From: Cenococcum geophilum 1.58
Lineage: Eukaryota > Ascomycota > Dothideomycetes > Gloniales > Gloniaceae
NCBI GenBank assembly: GCA_001692895.1
Contig: KV748189.1
Span: 2,612,432-2,676,431 of the forward strand
Direction of reading: 5' to 3'
DNA length: 64,000 nt
Part shown: piece by piece, positions 23,004-35,284 of the stretch
How positions within the stretch are numbered: position 1 is the first letter of the stretch
How the letters are laid out: each line of letters opens with the position of its first letter
Translations under genes and position numbers: made by a program
The notes under the pieces: generated by a model
Databases searched by the model: none
What the model was told of the DNA's origin: nothing
The model's input: the letters and a program-made list of their open reading frames with translations, nothing else

Positions 23004-23864
23004 ATTCGTAAAGCGCGTAAACGATATCCGCGTTGCGGAGGTTGCGGATATTAAAATAACTCAACACCAGTATTTTATATCATTTCCCAAAGTTGATCGA
23101 TTATACAACAGAACCTAGGCTTTCAGAATATAACATTTTCATCACTTAGGTATTTTCAGGTCTTATAATCATTTTCGTCAAAAAAAAAAAACGCGTTGTT
23201 AAAAGCGTAAACCTCTATATATAATTTTATTAAACGCCAGCCGACGCTAGCTAATATACATAAAACACGTATAGACCTACGATAGGTACCTTACGGCACC
23301 TACTATAGCCAGGTGGATATACAATATCCGCGTTACGCTGGATAATCTCCCTCCAAACCTCATCGCACGCCGACCACCAAGTCACGGATATCTAAGCAGA
23401 TCTACCGTATGCCGGCACCAAAACCTACTAGGCGGAGAGGGAGGAAGTCAAATAAGGTGCTAGAACAGCCGCGGCCGCATTAGGTGTCGGATAATTAGAC
23501 TCGGAGGAGTTATAGAACGGACCAGGAACGACGGCTATGGGACCTTTAAAATCAGCTTCTCGCGCTTCGCGGAGAGAGCAAGGCCCAGTAGCTAAGCAAG
23601 GTTAATAAGGCTATTGCTTTTTTATATCCGTATTACGGACATATAGAGCAGCTTAAAGCCCTTAGGTGGCTACTGTTTAAGGAAAAAGATATAATACTTA
23701 TTACAAGAACCTTATTTGGCAAGAGTATAATAATATAAGTAATGCTATGTCTTCTTCGGGCCTCAGTAGTAATTATTATCTTGCTACTTAATACGATTGG
23801 CGCGGAGCAGAAGGTAAAGATTAAGGAGCTTCCTAAAATAAGGCCAGTTCACGTATACGCCGAG

Positions 23865-24089
23865 TGTTAGCGACTCAGTCAATCGAGACATAAGCACGGC
23901 AAAAGGGTCGCGCAAGCCTGTACGATTGGATTGTCCATAAACGAGAATCTAAAGCTAGAGAAAAGGAAAGGAAAGGATAAGCAGCAACGCGAGGAGTTAT
24001 ATACAATCCCTAGTCACGTAAGAGTCACGTGAGCCCTGCGTCTACTATAACGTCTACTATAGCTGCCGCTTTCTGCCAGTGCCGTAACA
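23865..24089 (-). repeat. Gypsy-1 3' LTR
   Basis: Plus-strand text begins TGTTAGCGACTCAGTC and ends CAGTGCCGTAACA. Preceded by CCGAG. Confidence 0.93.
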
Positions 24090-24109
24090 TTACCCCCCCC
24101 TCCGCAAAA

Positions 24110-27100
24110 GCCTGCCCTTAGGCTTTGTATGTCCGTATTATGCCTATAGGGTGTTCTTATCTTTATGCTCTTCTGGTAGCTTATTATCTTTATTATGCTA
24201 GCATTCCATCCATTCGTCTAGGTACTTTAGCGGTCCCGGTTCGTTAGGGTAACGGCTATAGAATTCTTAAAGCTTATGGGGACTGCCAATAAAGTTCTAT
24301 ATAGGGTACCAGGTAGGATCTAGGTCATAGCCTTTCTAACTAACGCGGTACTTTAGCGTTTTCCTTACTAGCTTACAGGCCAGTATCTCTTTAATTTCCC
24401 ATTCGTTGTCGCCATTGACTTAAATTGGCAGGGGGGGTTCGTTCTTTTGTCTAGGTAATAGGTCGTTCGCTGCCTTCCATAGCTTATCTAGTGAGAAGAT
24501 AGGGTAAACCTTAATTAAATCTGGGAGCTCTACTTTGTACAAGTTGCCTATTTTCTTAAGGACCTTATACGGTCCTACTATCTAATAATTGAGCTTACGA
24601 CTTAGCCGTTCCGTCTTCTAGTTCTTTATTATAACCCAGACTATATCACCTACGGTAAAGTCAGGCTCGCGCCTATGCTTGTTTGCCTGCTGTTTTATTA
24701 ATTTTTAGGCCTTTTCTAGATTTATACGGGCTATTATCTAGGCTTCCTCTAAGCGCTTGGCGTACTACTAGGCTTCCTTATAAGACAGTTTCTCGCGTAC
24801 AGTCCGTGGTTCTTTTAGTCTATCCTAGTTAAAGCTTGTTTATAGTAGATACCCCATTTCTAGTTAGATAGGTGCGAATCCCGTAGAGTTATAGGGTAGG
24901 GTCGCCTGGGCGTAGTCTATTAGAGGTAGCAGTTCGCCCTAGTTATCTTAGAAGTAGTTAATAAAGGGTTAGAGTCTCTAGTCTAAGTATTGATTTACAA
25001 TCTCCGTCTAACCGTCTGTCTGGGGGTGGTACACCGTAGAAAGCTTTAGCCTAATTCCTAGGATCCAAGTAAACTTATTTCAGAAAGCCGATATAAACTA
25101 CGGTCCGCGGTCCGATATAATAGTGTCTAGTAGTCCGTAAATTTAGTAGATATAATGGATATATAGTCGGGCTGCCTCTTTAGCATCAATATTCTTATAA
25201 TAGGGGATTAAGAAAGGGCGTTTGCCAAAATAGTTAACTAAGATTATAACTATATCGTACCCGTCACGGTCCACTAGTAGTTTATAGAAATCTATAGAGA
25301 TATACTGCCAGGGGCGCTCTGGTATTAGGAGTGGCTTTAATAGTCCTAGGGTCTTATCTCGTGGAATCGTAGACCTACGGCAGTTATTGCAGTTCCGTAT
25401 ATAACGGTTAATATTCATAACCATTCCGGGCCAGTAGTAACGGTCACTAATAATCTTATGGGTCTTATTTTTTCTAGGGTAGGCCGTAGAGACCTAGGTA
25501 TATGCTTTGGTGATAAGCCGGGTTTATAAGTTCTATTCTTTTACTACTACTAGCCGTTCCTAGTGCTTAAGCAGTCCATTTTTAAGGGACCATGGGCTAG
25601 TAACATCCTTTGCCTTTTCGCGGTACTCCTATAGAGAAAGGTCCGTACGGTTTGCTTGCAGTAGTTTATTAATAAGGTTAAATTCCGTGGGGTTAATAGG
25701 ATATATCTCGGCGCTTAAAGATTTAGTACTTAGTTCTTCCTGTATCCAAGGGTTAAGGTGCTCTGGTTATAGTAGTGTCTAGGTCCGTAATAAGATCTTC
25801 GTGGCTATCTGGTTATTTAGGTCCTGTTTACGTCTTATAAAAGCATCCGCACGGTTAATAGCGCCTGGCCTATATATAATTAGGAAGTTAAACTAAAATA
25901 GGACATCCGCCTAGCGCGCCTGCTAGGCTGTAAGGGCTTTTGTTGTTATAAAATATTCTAAGGCCTTATAATCTAAAACCATTTAGATAGGTTTAGGGGT
26001 CCCTTCTAGCTATGCTCGCTAGTGCTAAAAGCTATAGATAATAGCTAATATTTCTTTGTTATGAATCGGGTAGTTTAGCTTAGCATTTACTATAGTCTTC
26101 AAATAGTAAGTAATAGGGTGCCATTCTCCGTTTGTCTACTTTTGGGAGTAAACGCCAGCTATAACACTATTTAAGGCATCGGTTTCTAGCATTAAGGGCC
26201 GTTTTGGGTTAAAGTGGGTAAGTAAGGGAGCAGAGACCAGTTGTTTCTTAAGCTCATTAAAGGCCTGCCTATATGCGGTATTAAAGTGAAAGGGCCGGTC
26301 CTTATAGGTAAGTAGGCTTAGTGGCCGGGTAATCCTACTATAGTTCTTAATAAAGCGTTGGTAGAAGTTATAGAACCCTAAAAATAACTGCACCCCCTTT
26401 ATAGTCCTTGGGGGTACCTATTAGTTAATTATAGCTATCTTTTCTAGGTCTGCCTTAATCCCGTTTATACTAATAATAAACCCTAAGTACTTTATACGCT
26501 TAATACTAAATTCTAACTTCTTAATATTAGCTTAGAGGCCAGCTTCCTAAAGCCGTTATAGGACTTTATAGACATGCTCTTTATATTCTAGTTCGTTTTT
26601 AGAGTAGATCATAATATTATCTAGGTATGCTGTATAGAAGTCGTTGAGGTAGTTAAATAGTACATTATTTATGTATCGTTGGTATATGGCCGGTCCATTA
26701 GTTAGCCTAAAAGGCAGTACTTTGTATTTATACGTTCCGTAACGGGTCTAAAACGTAGTAAGGTCTTCTGATTTAGGGTCCATCCTAATCCGGTAAAAAG
26801 CCTAGCGGATATTAAGCTTCGTAAAGATCTTAGCTCTACTTATTTGGGCCAAAGTCTCATTAAGTAAAGGCAGTGGGTAGCGGTCTTTAAGGGTTAAATT
26901 ATTAAGCTTGCGGTAGTCGATATAGAAACAAAGTCCTTTATTTGGCTTTTTGGTAAAGAAAATAGGTAAGTTAAAAGGGGCTTAACTAGGCTTAATAAAG
27001 CCCTTATCCAGGTTATTAATAAGATACTACTTTATGGCCTATAATTCGGCAGTAGATTACTATCGGAGGGGGCTATAGCTAAGGGTAACTACCTTGTCCG

Positions 27101-29332
27101 GCTTAATTTTAATCTTATAGTTATACGGTTAGTAAGGCGGGAGTATATTAGACGTTGCTTTGGAAAAGGTGTCTTTAAATTTCTAGTATTAATGGGGCAG
27201 TTTCTGTTCTACTAGCTCCTTATCTATAAGCTCGCCTTTCTCTTAGGCTAGGGCTTCTTTCTTTTTAATTATTTAATTAATTTCGTATAAGCTAGTTATA
27301 AAGGCAACGGTATTAGGCTGAACTAGGTTTTAGTAGAATCCTATGGCGCCAATATAGCAGATATTAACTGGCGGGAGGTCTGTAGGTTTCTTTATAGATA
27401 TTTATCGGGCCGTATTTTACGGTATAGGGTTTATAGTCTTCCTTAGCTCACATTCTATTTTCCGCAAGTTATCCTTCCGGTCTATTAGTTTAGTATATTA
27501 TCTAAAGTCCCTAGCCTTTCTTTATGGCTGCGTAGGGCCTAAGTTCTCCATTAGGGACTTAGCTAGGCCATTACCGACTTCCTAAGTCTCTGGTGCGGGT
27601 GGTATGACATAGGCAGTCTAGGGGCGGCGTAGTATACGGATCCATTACGGATTAAGCTATATATCCTTCTTAAAAGCCTGGTCCCTACGCGTCGCATTAG
27701 CCTAGTAAATAGTGTTTATCTACGGCCGTATAAGGTTTTCTATTATAATACTAATCTCTTTTATAAAGGAAGGTGTTAGGGGTATAGTTTTGGGCCAGAT
27801 AAGCTGCCTGTTCCGTACGTTAAGCTATAAGCCTAAATAGGCTAGCTATTTTCTNCNTAAGATTATATTATAGCTTCTAAGGTCCGTAATAAGGAAGGGG
27901 ACGTTATACTACCTTTATCCGTTAACGCGGAGGTAGATCCACAAGATAGTTATAATAGGTAGTCCTATCCGTCCGTTATAACCGCGAATAGGGACTGGTT
28001 TAGGCAGTTCTTTAAGGGGTATATTTAAAAAGTCAGCCAGTTTTGTAGTGCACTTTGTGTTAATTAAGGTAAAGGCATTTACTCCTAAGTTAGCTAAAGC
28101 AGAGGTTAAAACTTAATATCTATTGCAAAATAAAGTATAAGGGATAGTGCAGCTTCTTCTACTAACTAGCCGACCTAGATCGATATATAACATATCAATC
28201 CCTTTTAACCCTAGAGAGGAGTCTTCCTCTAGGGTTCCTCTTTTTCCGGCTCCGTACTATCCTCCTAAATTAATAGGACCTTGTTTATCTTTGCCTTTAT
28301 TAGGCAGTTTCTTGCAGGGTGGCCTGTTTAACTACACGAGAAGTAAGCTCCTTAATCGCTAAGGGCCTATATACGGGGGTCGCTGTATATAGGCCGGGTG
28401 TACACTAGGCCCGCAGCAGGGGTAGCTGCGCAGCTAGCTGCCGGGTTAACTATAGGAGTTGCCAATCGTGCCGGGGCACTACGGGCCGTACTCGCAGTAC
28501 TTGCGGCCTGGTTTGTAAGATTTCTAGTTTTTAGCCGGTTGGCGCGTGCCTTAATTCGACGGAGGCCTTAGTTAATAGCTAGGCAATAGTCCGTAAGTTC
28601 CTTTAACGTCTATGCCGTAGTATAAGCTGGCAATACGGCCCGCTGTAGGTCCAGGGTAAGCTTATTAAAGAGGTCTAGCAGCAGGTCTTCCTAGGGGATC
28701 TAGGCCTATCCGGCTAGGTATAGAAAGCGGGTTTAGAAGGCCGAAAAGGTCTCCGTTATTTTCATATTTAGGCTTTTATAGCTAAGGCGGGCGTTCTATA
28801 CTTTAAAAGGGTCTTTATAAATAGAAGACAAGTATTTAATTATTTCTTCTTTAGAGATAAAGGGGTCTGCTAAGTCTTTAGTATATCGCGGGCGTAAATG
28901 CGTCTGGGTGTCTCCGCCAGTACGGCCGAAAATATAGGCCATTCTGGCTCGGGCGTTAGGGAAGTGGTCTGCATTAACTTTAAGCTTATCCTATAATTAA
29001 AGCTTCTAATTGTTAAATATAGGGTCGGTTCCGTCTATAAGTAGCAGGGGATCCGCGACCTTTGCTGACCGCCTCGGTGCTATATAGGCCTTAGTAGGTC
29101 CACTAAGGCGCTGGGATAGGGCCTGAAGGACTGTAGCAAGTCTTTGGTTATCTAATAATGACTTATTATTAGATATAGGGGTATCTCTGGCTTTAAGCAG
29201 CTCTTGCAGTTGTTTAATTTTAGTATTAGCAGCCGCAAGCTCCGCCTGGGGGGTTAAAACGTTAATTATTTCTTCGTCTAAAGTATTTAAGGGTCCTGCA
29301 GCTGCTTTACCTACTACTGTGATTTATGGCAT
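24110..29332 (-). pseudogene. Gypsy-1 gag-pol, RIP-degraded
   Basis: Minus strand, from ATG 29332. A gag-like part (28600-29332) is followed by reverse transcriptase at about 26400-27000 (GLCFYIDYRKLNNL, YLDNIMIYS where YLDD is expected), the RT/RNase H connection at 26136-26393 (LFLGFYNFYQRFIKNYSRI), and integrase around 25143-25424 with zinc-finger remnants (RNCNNCRRS) and PWQYISIDF. Domain order RT, RNase H, integrase is that of Ty3/gypsy. Many in-frame TAA/TAG codons interrupt it. Ns at 27855 and 27857. Confidence 0.85.
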
Positions 29333-29540
29333 GGTGGTAGGGGTATTAGGTAATTCTGGGTAATTTCTTTAGGGGTTCTAGTCTGTGCGTATCTTATAGG
29401 TTCTTTCCTTAGGGTTCTGTCCTTTTCTTTTAGGTCCTGTCCTTGTGGTCCTATTAATGTCCTTAGGGTCCTATTCTATGTTCTTGTAGATATATTTAAG
29501 TTCCTTCTCAGGAAGAAAGAGTAGAGTAAGCTTTAGATAA

Positions 29541-29765
29541 TATTAGCGACTTAGTCAATCGAGACATAAGCACGGTAAAAGGGTCGCGTAAGCCTATATG
29601 ATTAGATTGTCCATAAACAAGAATCTAAAGCTAGAGAAAAGGAAAGGAAAGGATAAGCAGCAACGCGAGGAGTTATATACAATCCCTAGTCACGTGAGAG
29701 TCACGTGAGCCCTGCGTCTACCATAACGTCTACCATAGCTGCCGCTTTCTGCCAGTGCCGTAACA
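29541..29765 (-). repeat. Gypsy-1 5' LTR
   Basis: Plus-strand text begins TATTAGCGACTTAGTC (first G now A) and ends CAGTGCCGTAACA, followed by CCGAG. Confidence 0.93.
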
Positions 29766-31916
29766 CCGAGATAATATCCGCACGTCTTTTATAGGAAATC
29801 CGCACTGGAGTATATACCTATATTTTAATATCGCCGGAGCTATTAGTTGGCAAAAGGTTCCATAAAACCCTTACTAACCCTACCTTCCGTATATATATTG
29901 GCTTAGTAGTAATTAATAAGGTGCACCTTATAGCTAATTAGGGGGGTTCGTTCCGGAATTCGTATACACAGCTATGGAAAGTGCGGTCATTATTAGGGCG
30001 GAAGCCTTGGTTTGCTTATACTACAACGCTTAATAATATAATATTTAAGATTATTTAAGAGTTGGCGGGCTTTTAAAATAATATTAATATAGTACGGACA
30101 TTAATTAACCGGCTAGATCTATTAATTATTAGAGAATACGTTAAGCGAGGAAATAAGAAGTCCTTTAAGAGCTTATACTTTATTATAGACCGCGCGTATA
30201 CCGCTATATCCGCCAAGTAGAGAATCCAATACACGCTAACTCCCCACTAAATCCTAAAGATAATTATCTTTCTTAATTTGAAGGACCTAATATTACTAGG
30301 GAGGGACTTAATTCGTTTATGGTTGGTATATTATAGGTACTAGGAAGCGCAGGCTAAAAGAGCTGTTTAGCTTTATTATGCATCGTTAGCTATTACGGAT
30401 AAAGACAGACTATATAAGGAGTTAAGAAAGCCTAACTTAGAAATCCGCATTCTACTCTCCTCTAACGCGCTTACCTATAGCGCTAATATTCCTAATTTTA
30501 ACCGTATTACGTAGTATTATATATATAAAGATAAGTCCGTCAATATAATATAGCAACGGCTTAAACGCGGTGCTCGTAGTAGTAGTTAAGTAGGTAAGGC
30601 GATATTTCTAATTAAGGATTGGTATAAAGGTCTATATAAGGATATTACCGGGCCAGCCAAAAATCGTGGTTATACTAGTAGAGCCTTCCGATCTTAGCTA
30701 AGTTAACTTAGCTGTAAATATTGTATTAAGCGATAGGTGCTATAAGAGAACGGGGCTGCTAATTTTACTAGCGATATATCTTTAAGAGTGTCCGTATATA
30801 GCAATACTAATTCTAATCCGTTTATATCTAATATAGAGTAAGAGCTTAGTCCGGGTAGAATATCCATAGTTCTACCTATAGATATTCTACTAAAGAAGCC
30901 AGTATAGCGCTTAAAGACTAAAGCTAAGAAAAGAGTAGCTCTCTCCTATTATATATATGCTCTTATAAATGAGGAAAAGGGCTACTTATAAAAGATTATA
31001 TTAGAGAACTATAAGGAATAGTCTCCGTCTACTAGTAGCTAGGGTTATTACTCTAACTATAATCCTACTTTACGGGCTTTTAAAGAGTTTAATATCCGCA
31101 AGCCGTATATAAAGGGGATCCTAAGGAAGATATACTAAAAGGCCTTTGCCGTAAGCATAAAAAACTAGTTCTATAACTAGATAGAGAAGAAATATTAGCA
31201 CGCTATTTAGAATCCGACCTTAAGCTATATTATATCCAATAAGCAAATTACCGCCCTTTATAGCTGCGCCTAGTATATAACTAGCTATAAGGCGCTTAAG
31301 AAAAACCTACCTAATTAGAATTATAATTAGCTTAGTAATAATCTAGATAAGTTTATTACCTTTATTTAAGCAGAGGTAAAAAAGGTAAATTAGGTAGAGA
31401 GCTAGCTATTAGCGTTAGCAAGTAAATTAAAAGATAGCGTAGAGCGGATATTATCACGGTTTAGGGTAGCGGAGAGGCGTATAGTATTAGCAGCTTAACG
31501 TCCGCAAATATAAGTAGCCCAACTACCTCAATTAATATCTACCGAAAATCCGCATGCAGGGCTGCCAACACTATTACCTTTTTAGCCTATATCTAGCAGG
31601 AACGCGCAGCTAGCTAGCTTAAACTCTAGCTAGCAGAACACCTCTAGGCCAAATATACTAACACCCTATAACGGATATCAGTCCTAGCAACGTAACGGTT
31701 AGGTCTAGTTTTTAACGTAAAGCGGATATTTAGAATCCTAAAGTTAGGCTAGGTATTAACAGCCCTAGGGCAATAATTAGCGTTAGTTATTAGGTATTAA
31801 GTATCGGCTTCTTAAATATTAGGGTCTATACTACAACAATAGACATTAACTCCCTATAGCTCCCGGATATCCAAGTCTACACTATAGTATTAGAAACCAA
31901 TCTCTAGGGTAGGCTA

Positions 31917-32140
31917 GGTATTATAGCTTATAAGGCAGCTCCGCGTCTTAACCCTTAAAACAATCCGGATATTAGAGCTTATAGCGCAGTATTAGGTCTT
32001 AGCCCTTAAAGTAATCTGGATATTAGAGCTTACAGCGAAGCATTAAGTCTTAACCCTTAGAGCAATCTAGATATTAAAGCTTACAGCACGGCATCGAATC
32101 TAAATCCTTAGGGCAGTCTGAGTATTATAGCTTATAGTGC
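31917..32140 (+). repeat. 51-bp coding minisatellite downstream of the helicase core
   Basis: GATATTAGAGCTTA recurs at 31968, 32019 and 32070 (variant), a spacing of 51 bp or 17 codons, with further degenerate units on both sides. The unit would encode a 17-residue repeat with RAYSAxLxLNP. It may belong to the helicase C-terminus or to a separate downstream gene. Confidence 0.75.
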
Positions 32141-33299
32141 AACACTAAGTCTTAACTTTTAGATAAGCCTGAGGTTTAATATTCGCAACACAGCACTAGA
32201 TCTCTAATTACGAAAAATTCCAAAGTTTAAGATCCGCACCGTAGCACCAGTTCCCAGGTAGTAGGAAATCTGGAAATTTAGAATTCGCAACGCAGTATTA
32301 GATCTCCGCTCCTAGAAAATCCCAAGGCTTAGGATTTAAGTTGCGATACTAGATCTCCGCTCTTAGGAAACTCTAAGGCTCAGGGTTTACAGGCTAATAC
32401 TTAATCTCCGCCCTCTAAACTAGGCGGCACAGTTCAGAATTCGCGTGCTAATACTCAATCCCCGCTTTCTAAATTAGGTGCGGCTAAGAATTTATAGTCT
32501 AATGTTTAATCTCCGCTCTCTAAACTAAGCGCAGCTTAGAACCTACAGCCTAGTGCTTAATCTCCGCCCTTAGTTTTAGATATAACGCAGCTTTAGTAGG
32601 TTAGTATTTAATATTCCTTAGCGTTTTATTCATTTGTTAACTTAACTAAGACTCGGGTAGAGCTCTAATTAATATCTAGGTATTAAGTATCAATCTCCGC
32701 ATGCGTATTTAAATAGTCCATTAGATTCTTATTTAGAGAGATACTAAGGTTTATACCTAAAGCTCCTAAAACCCATAGAACCTATATTATATTAGCCATT
32801 TAGTTTAAGTGTCTTATAATTCTCTTAACCAGATATTATCTATTCTTCTTAGGCTATTATACCTTAAGCCTTTTAGCCAATATTAGATCCGCCTCACAGT
32901 AAGAGAAAACAAAAGAACGTATCTGCGCATTTTAAAAGTAAGAAATCTACCTACTAAGTAAACCTAATATCCGCTTATAACCCTTCTCTAGCACCTTAAT
33001 TAAGCGGTAATTCTATATTAATGTTACTTTATAAGTTAACTAGACGGCGCCCACTTACTTTAATTAGTAGTAACTTAACTATAAAGGATTTGCGCGTTAT
33101 AAATAAGCGTATATAAGGTAGTTAATATTTACTAAGGTAAGTTACTACAGTAATTATTTGTTAGTAAGCTAATTTAATAAAATCTACAGCGCGGATATTT
33201 ACCTTTAATTAACCTCCGCACTTTCTACCTTACAACATCGCACTATAAACTTTATTATTATTGTTTTATCTACTGTCTATTAGTATACTACTATCTATA

Positions 33300-34870
33300 A
33301 TGCCTTCTTTTATACCTCTAAATATGTCCAACAGCTATTTAGTTAAGGAACTTAATAAGCGCGACATTAATAATAAAATAATTGAGGACGCTTTTAAGGA
33401 CGCTCTTTTTTTTACTAATCCTTTAAAATCTCTACCTAGAGAGTAAGCTTTCTAATACTAAATTATGCCTACAGCTAATATAATTTTAGGAAATATATAC
33501 TAAAGCACTCTTTATTGGATCTAGTAGAGCATTATAATAAGGTTATTACGAAATCCGCCGGAAATCTACTTACCTCTTTACTGCCTGCCTCTTTACCGCC
33601 TACTTCTTTACTACTTACCTCTTTGCCGCCTACCTTTAAGCCGCTTATTTCTTTATCGCCTACTACTTCTAAGAAATTTAATCCTCATCGTGCTTCTGCT
33701 TCTCTTAAAAGGCAGGCTAATAGAATTACTGCGTAAAATATTTAGTATAAGATAGCCTTTAAATCGTATATGTTAACTATACTCTTTAGGTATCTTATCT
33801 ACTAATTTATCTCTTATAGTAACCTAACAGAAATGTTAAAGATTTTAGATAACAATAAAGAGAATAATCTTAATAACGCCAACTCTCCTAAAAGCCCTTC
33901 TCTATCCTCTTATAATCTCCATAGCCATTATAAGCTCCGCAGTACGCAGATGGCCTAAGCTATAACGTTAGATATTAATATAAACGAGCGCCTTTCTATT
34001 TAAGTGCTGTTAGCAAATAAATAGTACACCCTAAAAGCTGGTGCTTAGGAGAATATAAAGAAAGCTCAATAGCGGATATATACCTACGTCTAGAATATTA
34101 AGGGTAGCTCTAGTATGCTACGCGATCTGCTATACGCTCTATATATAAAGCAAGACTATAAATATCGCGTTTATAAGCAGAACTTTAGGCCATATTTTAG
34201 AGGTACGTGCTTAAGATACTGCTTAAGTAGTAGGTTGTGCGAAAAGGTATATGCTAATAGTATACTATTATTCTATTAGCTAACACGTAATAGGATAGTT
34301 CGCTAAAACTAGAGCCGGTTATACCTTAGCGTAAAAAACGTGCGCAATTAGCTTCTGCTAGTAGTCTAGCTGGAACGCCTACTAAGAAGGTATAATATCT
34401 ATATCTTAATAATACGGATATTGCTAATATCCGTATAGCTTTATACCCACACTATCCCCCCTCTAAAGACCTCCCCTTCCCTAAAAACTCTTACTTATAG
34501 TAATATACGCAGCTATAGGGGCACCCGTTCTACCGCTGCTTCTTTTACTCTTTTACTAATTCCTAGCACGCCTGGTGCTGCTTTTAGTACTACTACCACT
34601 CCTACTAGCACGGAAAATGTTAGGGTATATTTAGCAATTACTGTTTCCGCACGCGTTAATATAGTTTATAAATAGGTGACTAAGATAGTAAAAGATGTTC
34701 GGGCTATAGATTGCCGGTTAAGTAAGCTTAAAGATTCTCTAAGTAAGGTAAAGGATAAGCTTGCATTTATAAGGCGTGGTATTATAGCACTTATATATAA
34801 CGCCGGGTTGCTAGATATAGAATTTAAGTAGATACCGATTAGCTGTTGCTGCGGGTTAACTATTATTACG
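33300..34870 (+). pseudogene. unknown gene A of a tandem pair, Cys-motif protein, RIP-degraded
   Basis: Begins ATG-CCT-TCT-TTT-ATA-CCT. A short N-terminal block (VKELNKRDIN) is followed by an S/T/P-rich linker with repeated LPPTS-like text and basic patches, then a region with GTCLRYC-type cysteines, and a C-terminal helical segment (SKLKDSLSKVKDKLAFIRRG) that could form a coiled coil. Stops and frame changes are frequent. It is about 1985 bp upstream of, and similar throughout to, gene B. No family recognised. The helical C-terminus and Cys cluster suggest a DNA- or protein-binding factor, which is speculation. Confidence 0.55.
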
Positions 34871-34971
34871 GGTTTAGAGTAATAAAATAGTAGCTCTTAC
34901 CTCTCTACTACTACGTAAGTAGGAATTAAGTCTCTACCTTATATTTAATAGGTATAATTAATATTGTGATA

Positions 34972-35078
34972 TCCGTATACGCTAAGATAAAGATATCCGT
35001 ATATACTAAGATAAATATATCTATATAAGCTAAGATAAAGATATCCGTATAAGCTAAGATAAAGATATTTATATATCC
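34972..35078 (+). repeat. 24-bp tandem repeat between the paired genes
   Basis: About four units of AGATATCCGTATAAGCTAAGATAA and variants, placed just after gene A. A shorter array of the same unit follows gene B (36972-37035), so the array was duplicated together with the gene. Confidence 0.8.
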
Positions 35079-35284
35079 GCACCGTTAATAATTACTAAGG
35101 TAAGTTACTATAGTAGCAATTATTTATTAGTGAGCTAATTTAATAAAATTAGTAGCGTAGATATTTACCTTTAATTAACCTCCGCACCTCTTCTTCCTCT
35201 ACTAACCTTCTACCTTATAGCACCGCACCGCAAACTTTATTATTGTTATTTTATCCACTATCCCTTAGCATTCTACTATCTATA

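Larger units (their letters stand above)
23865..29765 (-). mobile_element. Gypsy-1: complete Ty3/gypsy LTR retrotransposon nested in the helicase gene
   Basis: Two 225-bp LTRs (23865-24089 and 29541-29765) are flanked by a 5-bp target duplication CCGAG (23860-23864 and 29766-29770). Coding lies on the minus strand. A polypurine tract, seen on the plus strand as C8 and neighbours at 24091-24104, adjoins the left LTR, which is therefore the 3' LTR. The two LTRs differ at about eleven sites, all transitions and mostly CpA to TpA, with changes in both copies, so RIP acted after insertion. Confidence 0.95.
23409..31512 (+). pseudogene. RecQ-type (telomere-linked-like) DNA helicase, RIP-degraded and split by Gypsy-1
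   Basis: One frame runs from ATG 23409 to 23864, then resumes after the retrotransposon at 29771 and continues to about 31512. Helicase motifs in order: a Q-motif-like YPYYGHIEQLKALRWLL; motif I ITRTLFGKS; IGAEQ; motif II region LVVINKVHLI where DEVH is expected; motif III-like PWFAYTTTLN; SLYFII; LLSSNALTYSANIPNF; motif VI region QRLKRGARSS. About 850 codons are traceable. In-frame stops are all TAA/TAG of the kind produced from CAA, CAG or TGG by C-to-T changes; no frameshift is needed. RecQ helicases unwind DNA 3' to 5'; fungal telomere-linked copies lie in subtelomeres. The acidic motif II residue is lost, so the enzyme is dead. The C-terminal end is uncertain. Confidence 0.85.

Noticed and set aside
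23409..31512. Interpretation of the helicase as a Helitron Rep/Hel protein
   Set aside because: Motifs are of RecQ (SF2) type, not Pif1-like, there is no Rep domain, and Helitrons lack terminal inverted repeats.
33515..33736. Ser/Leu/Pro-repeat ORF as a separate gene
   Set aside because: It is the linker region of tandem gene A read in one frame; the same region recurs in gene B.
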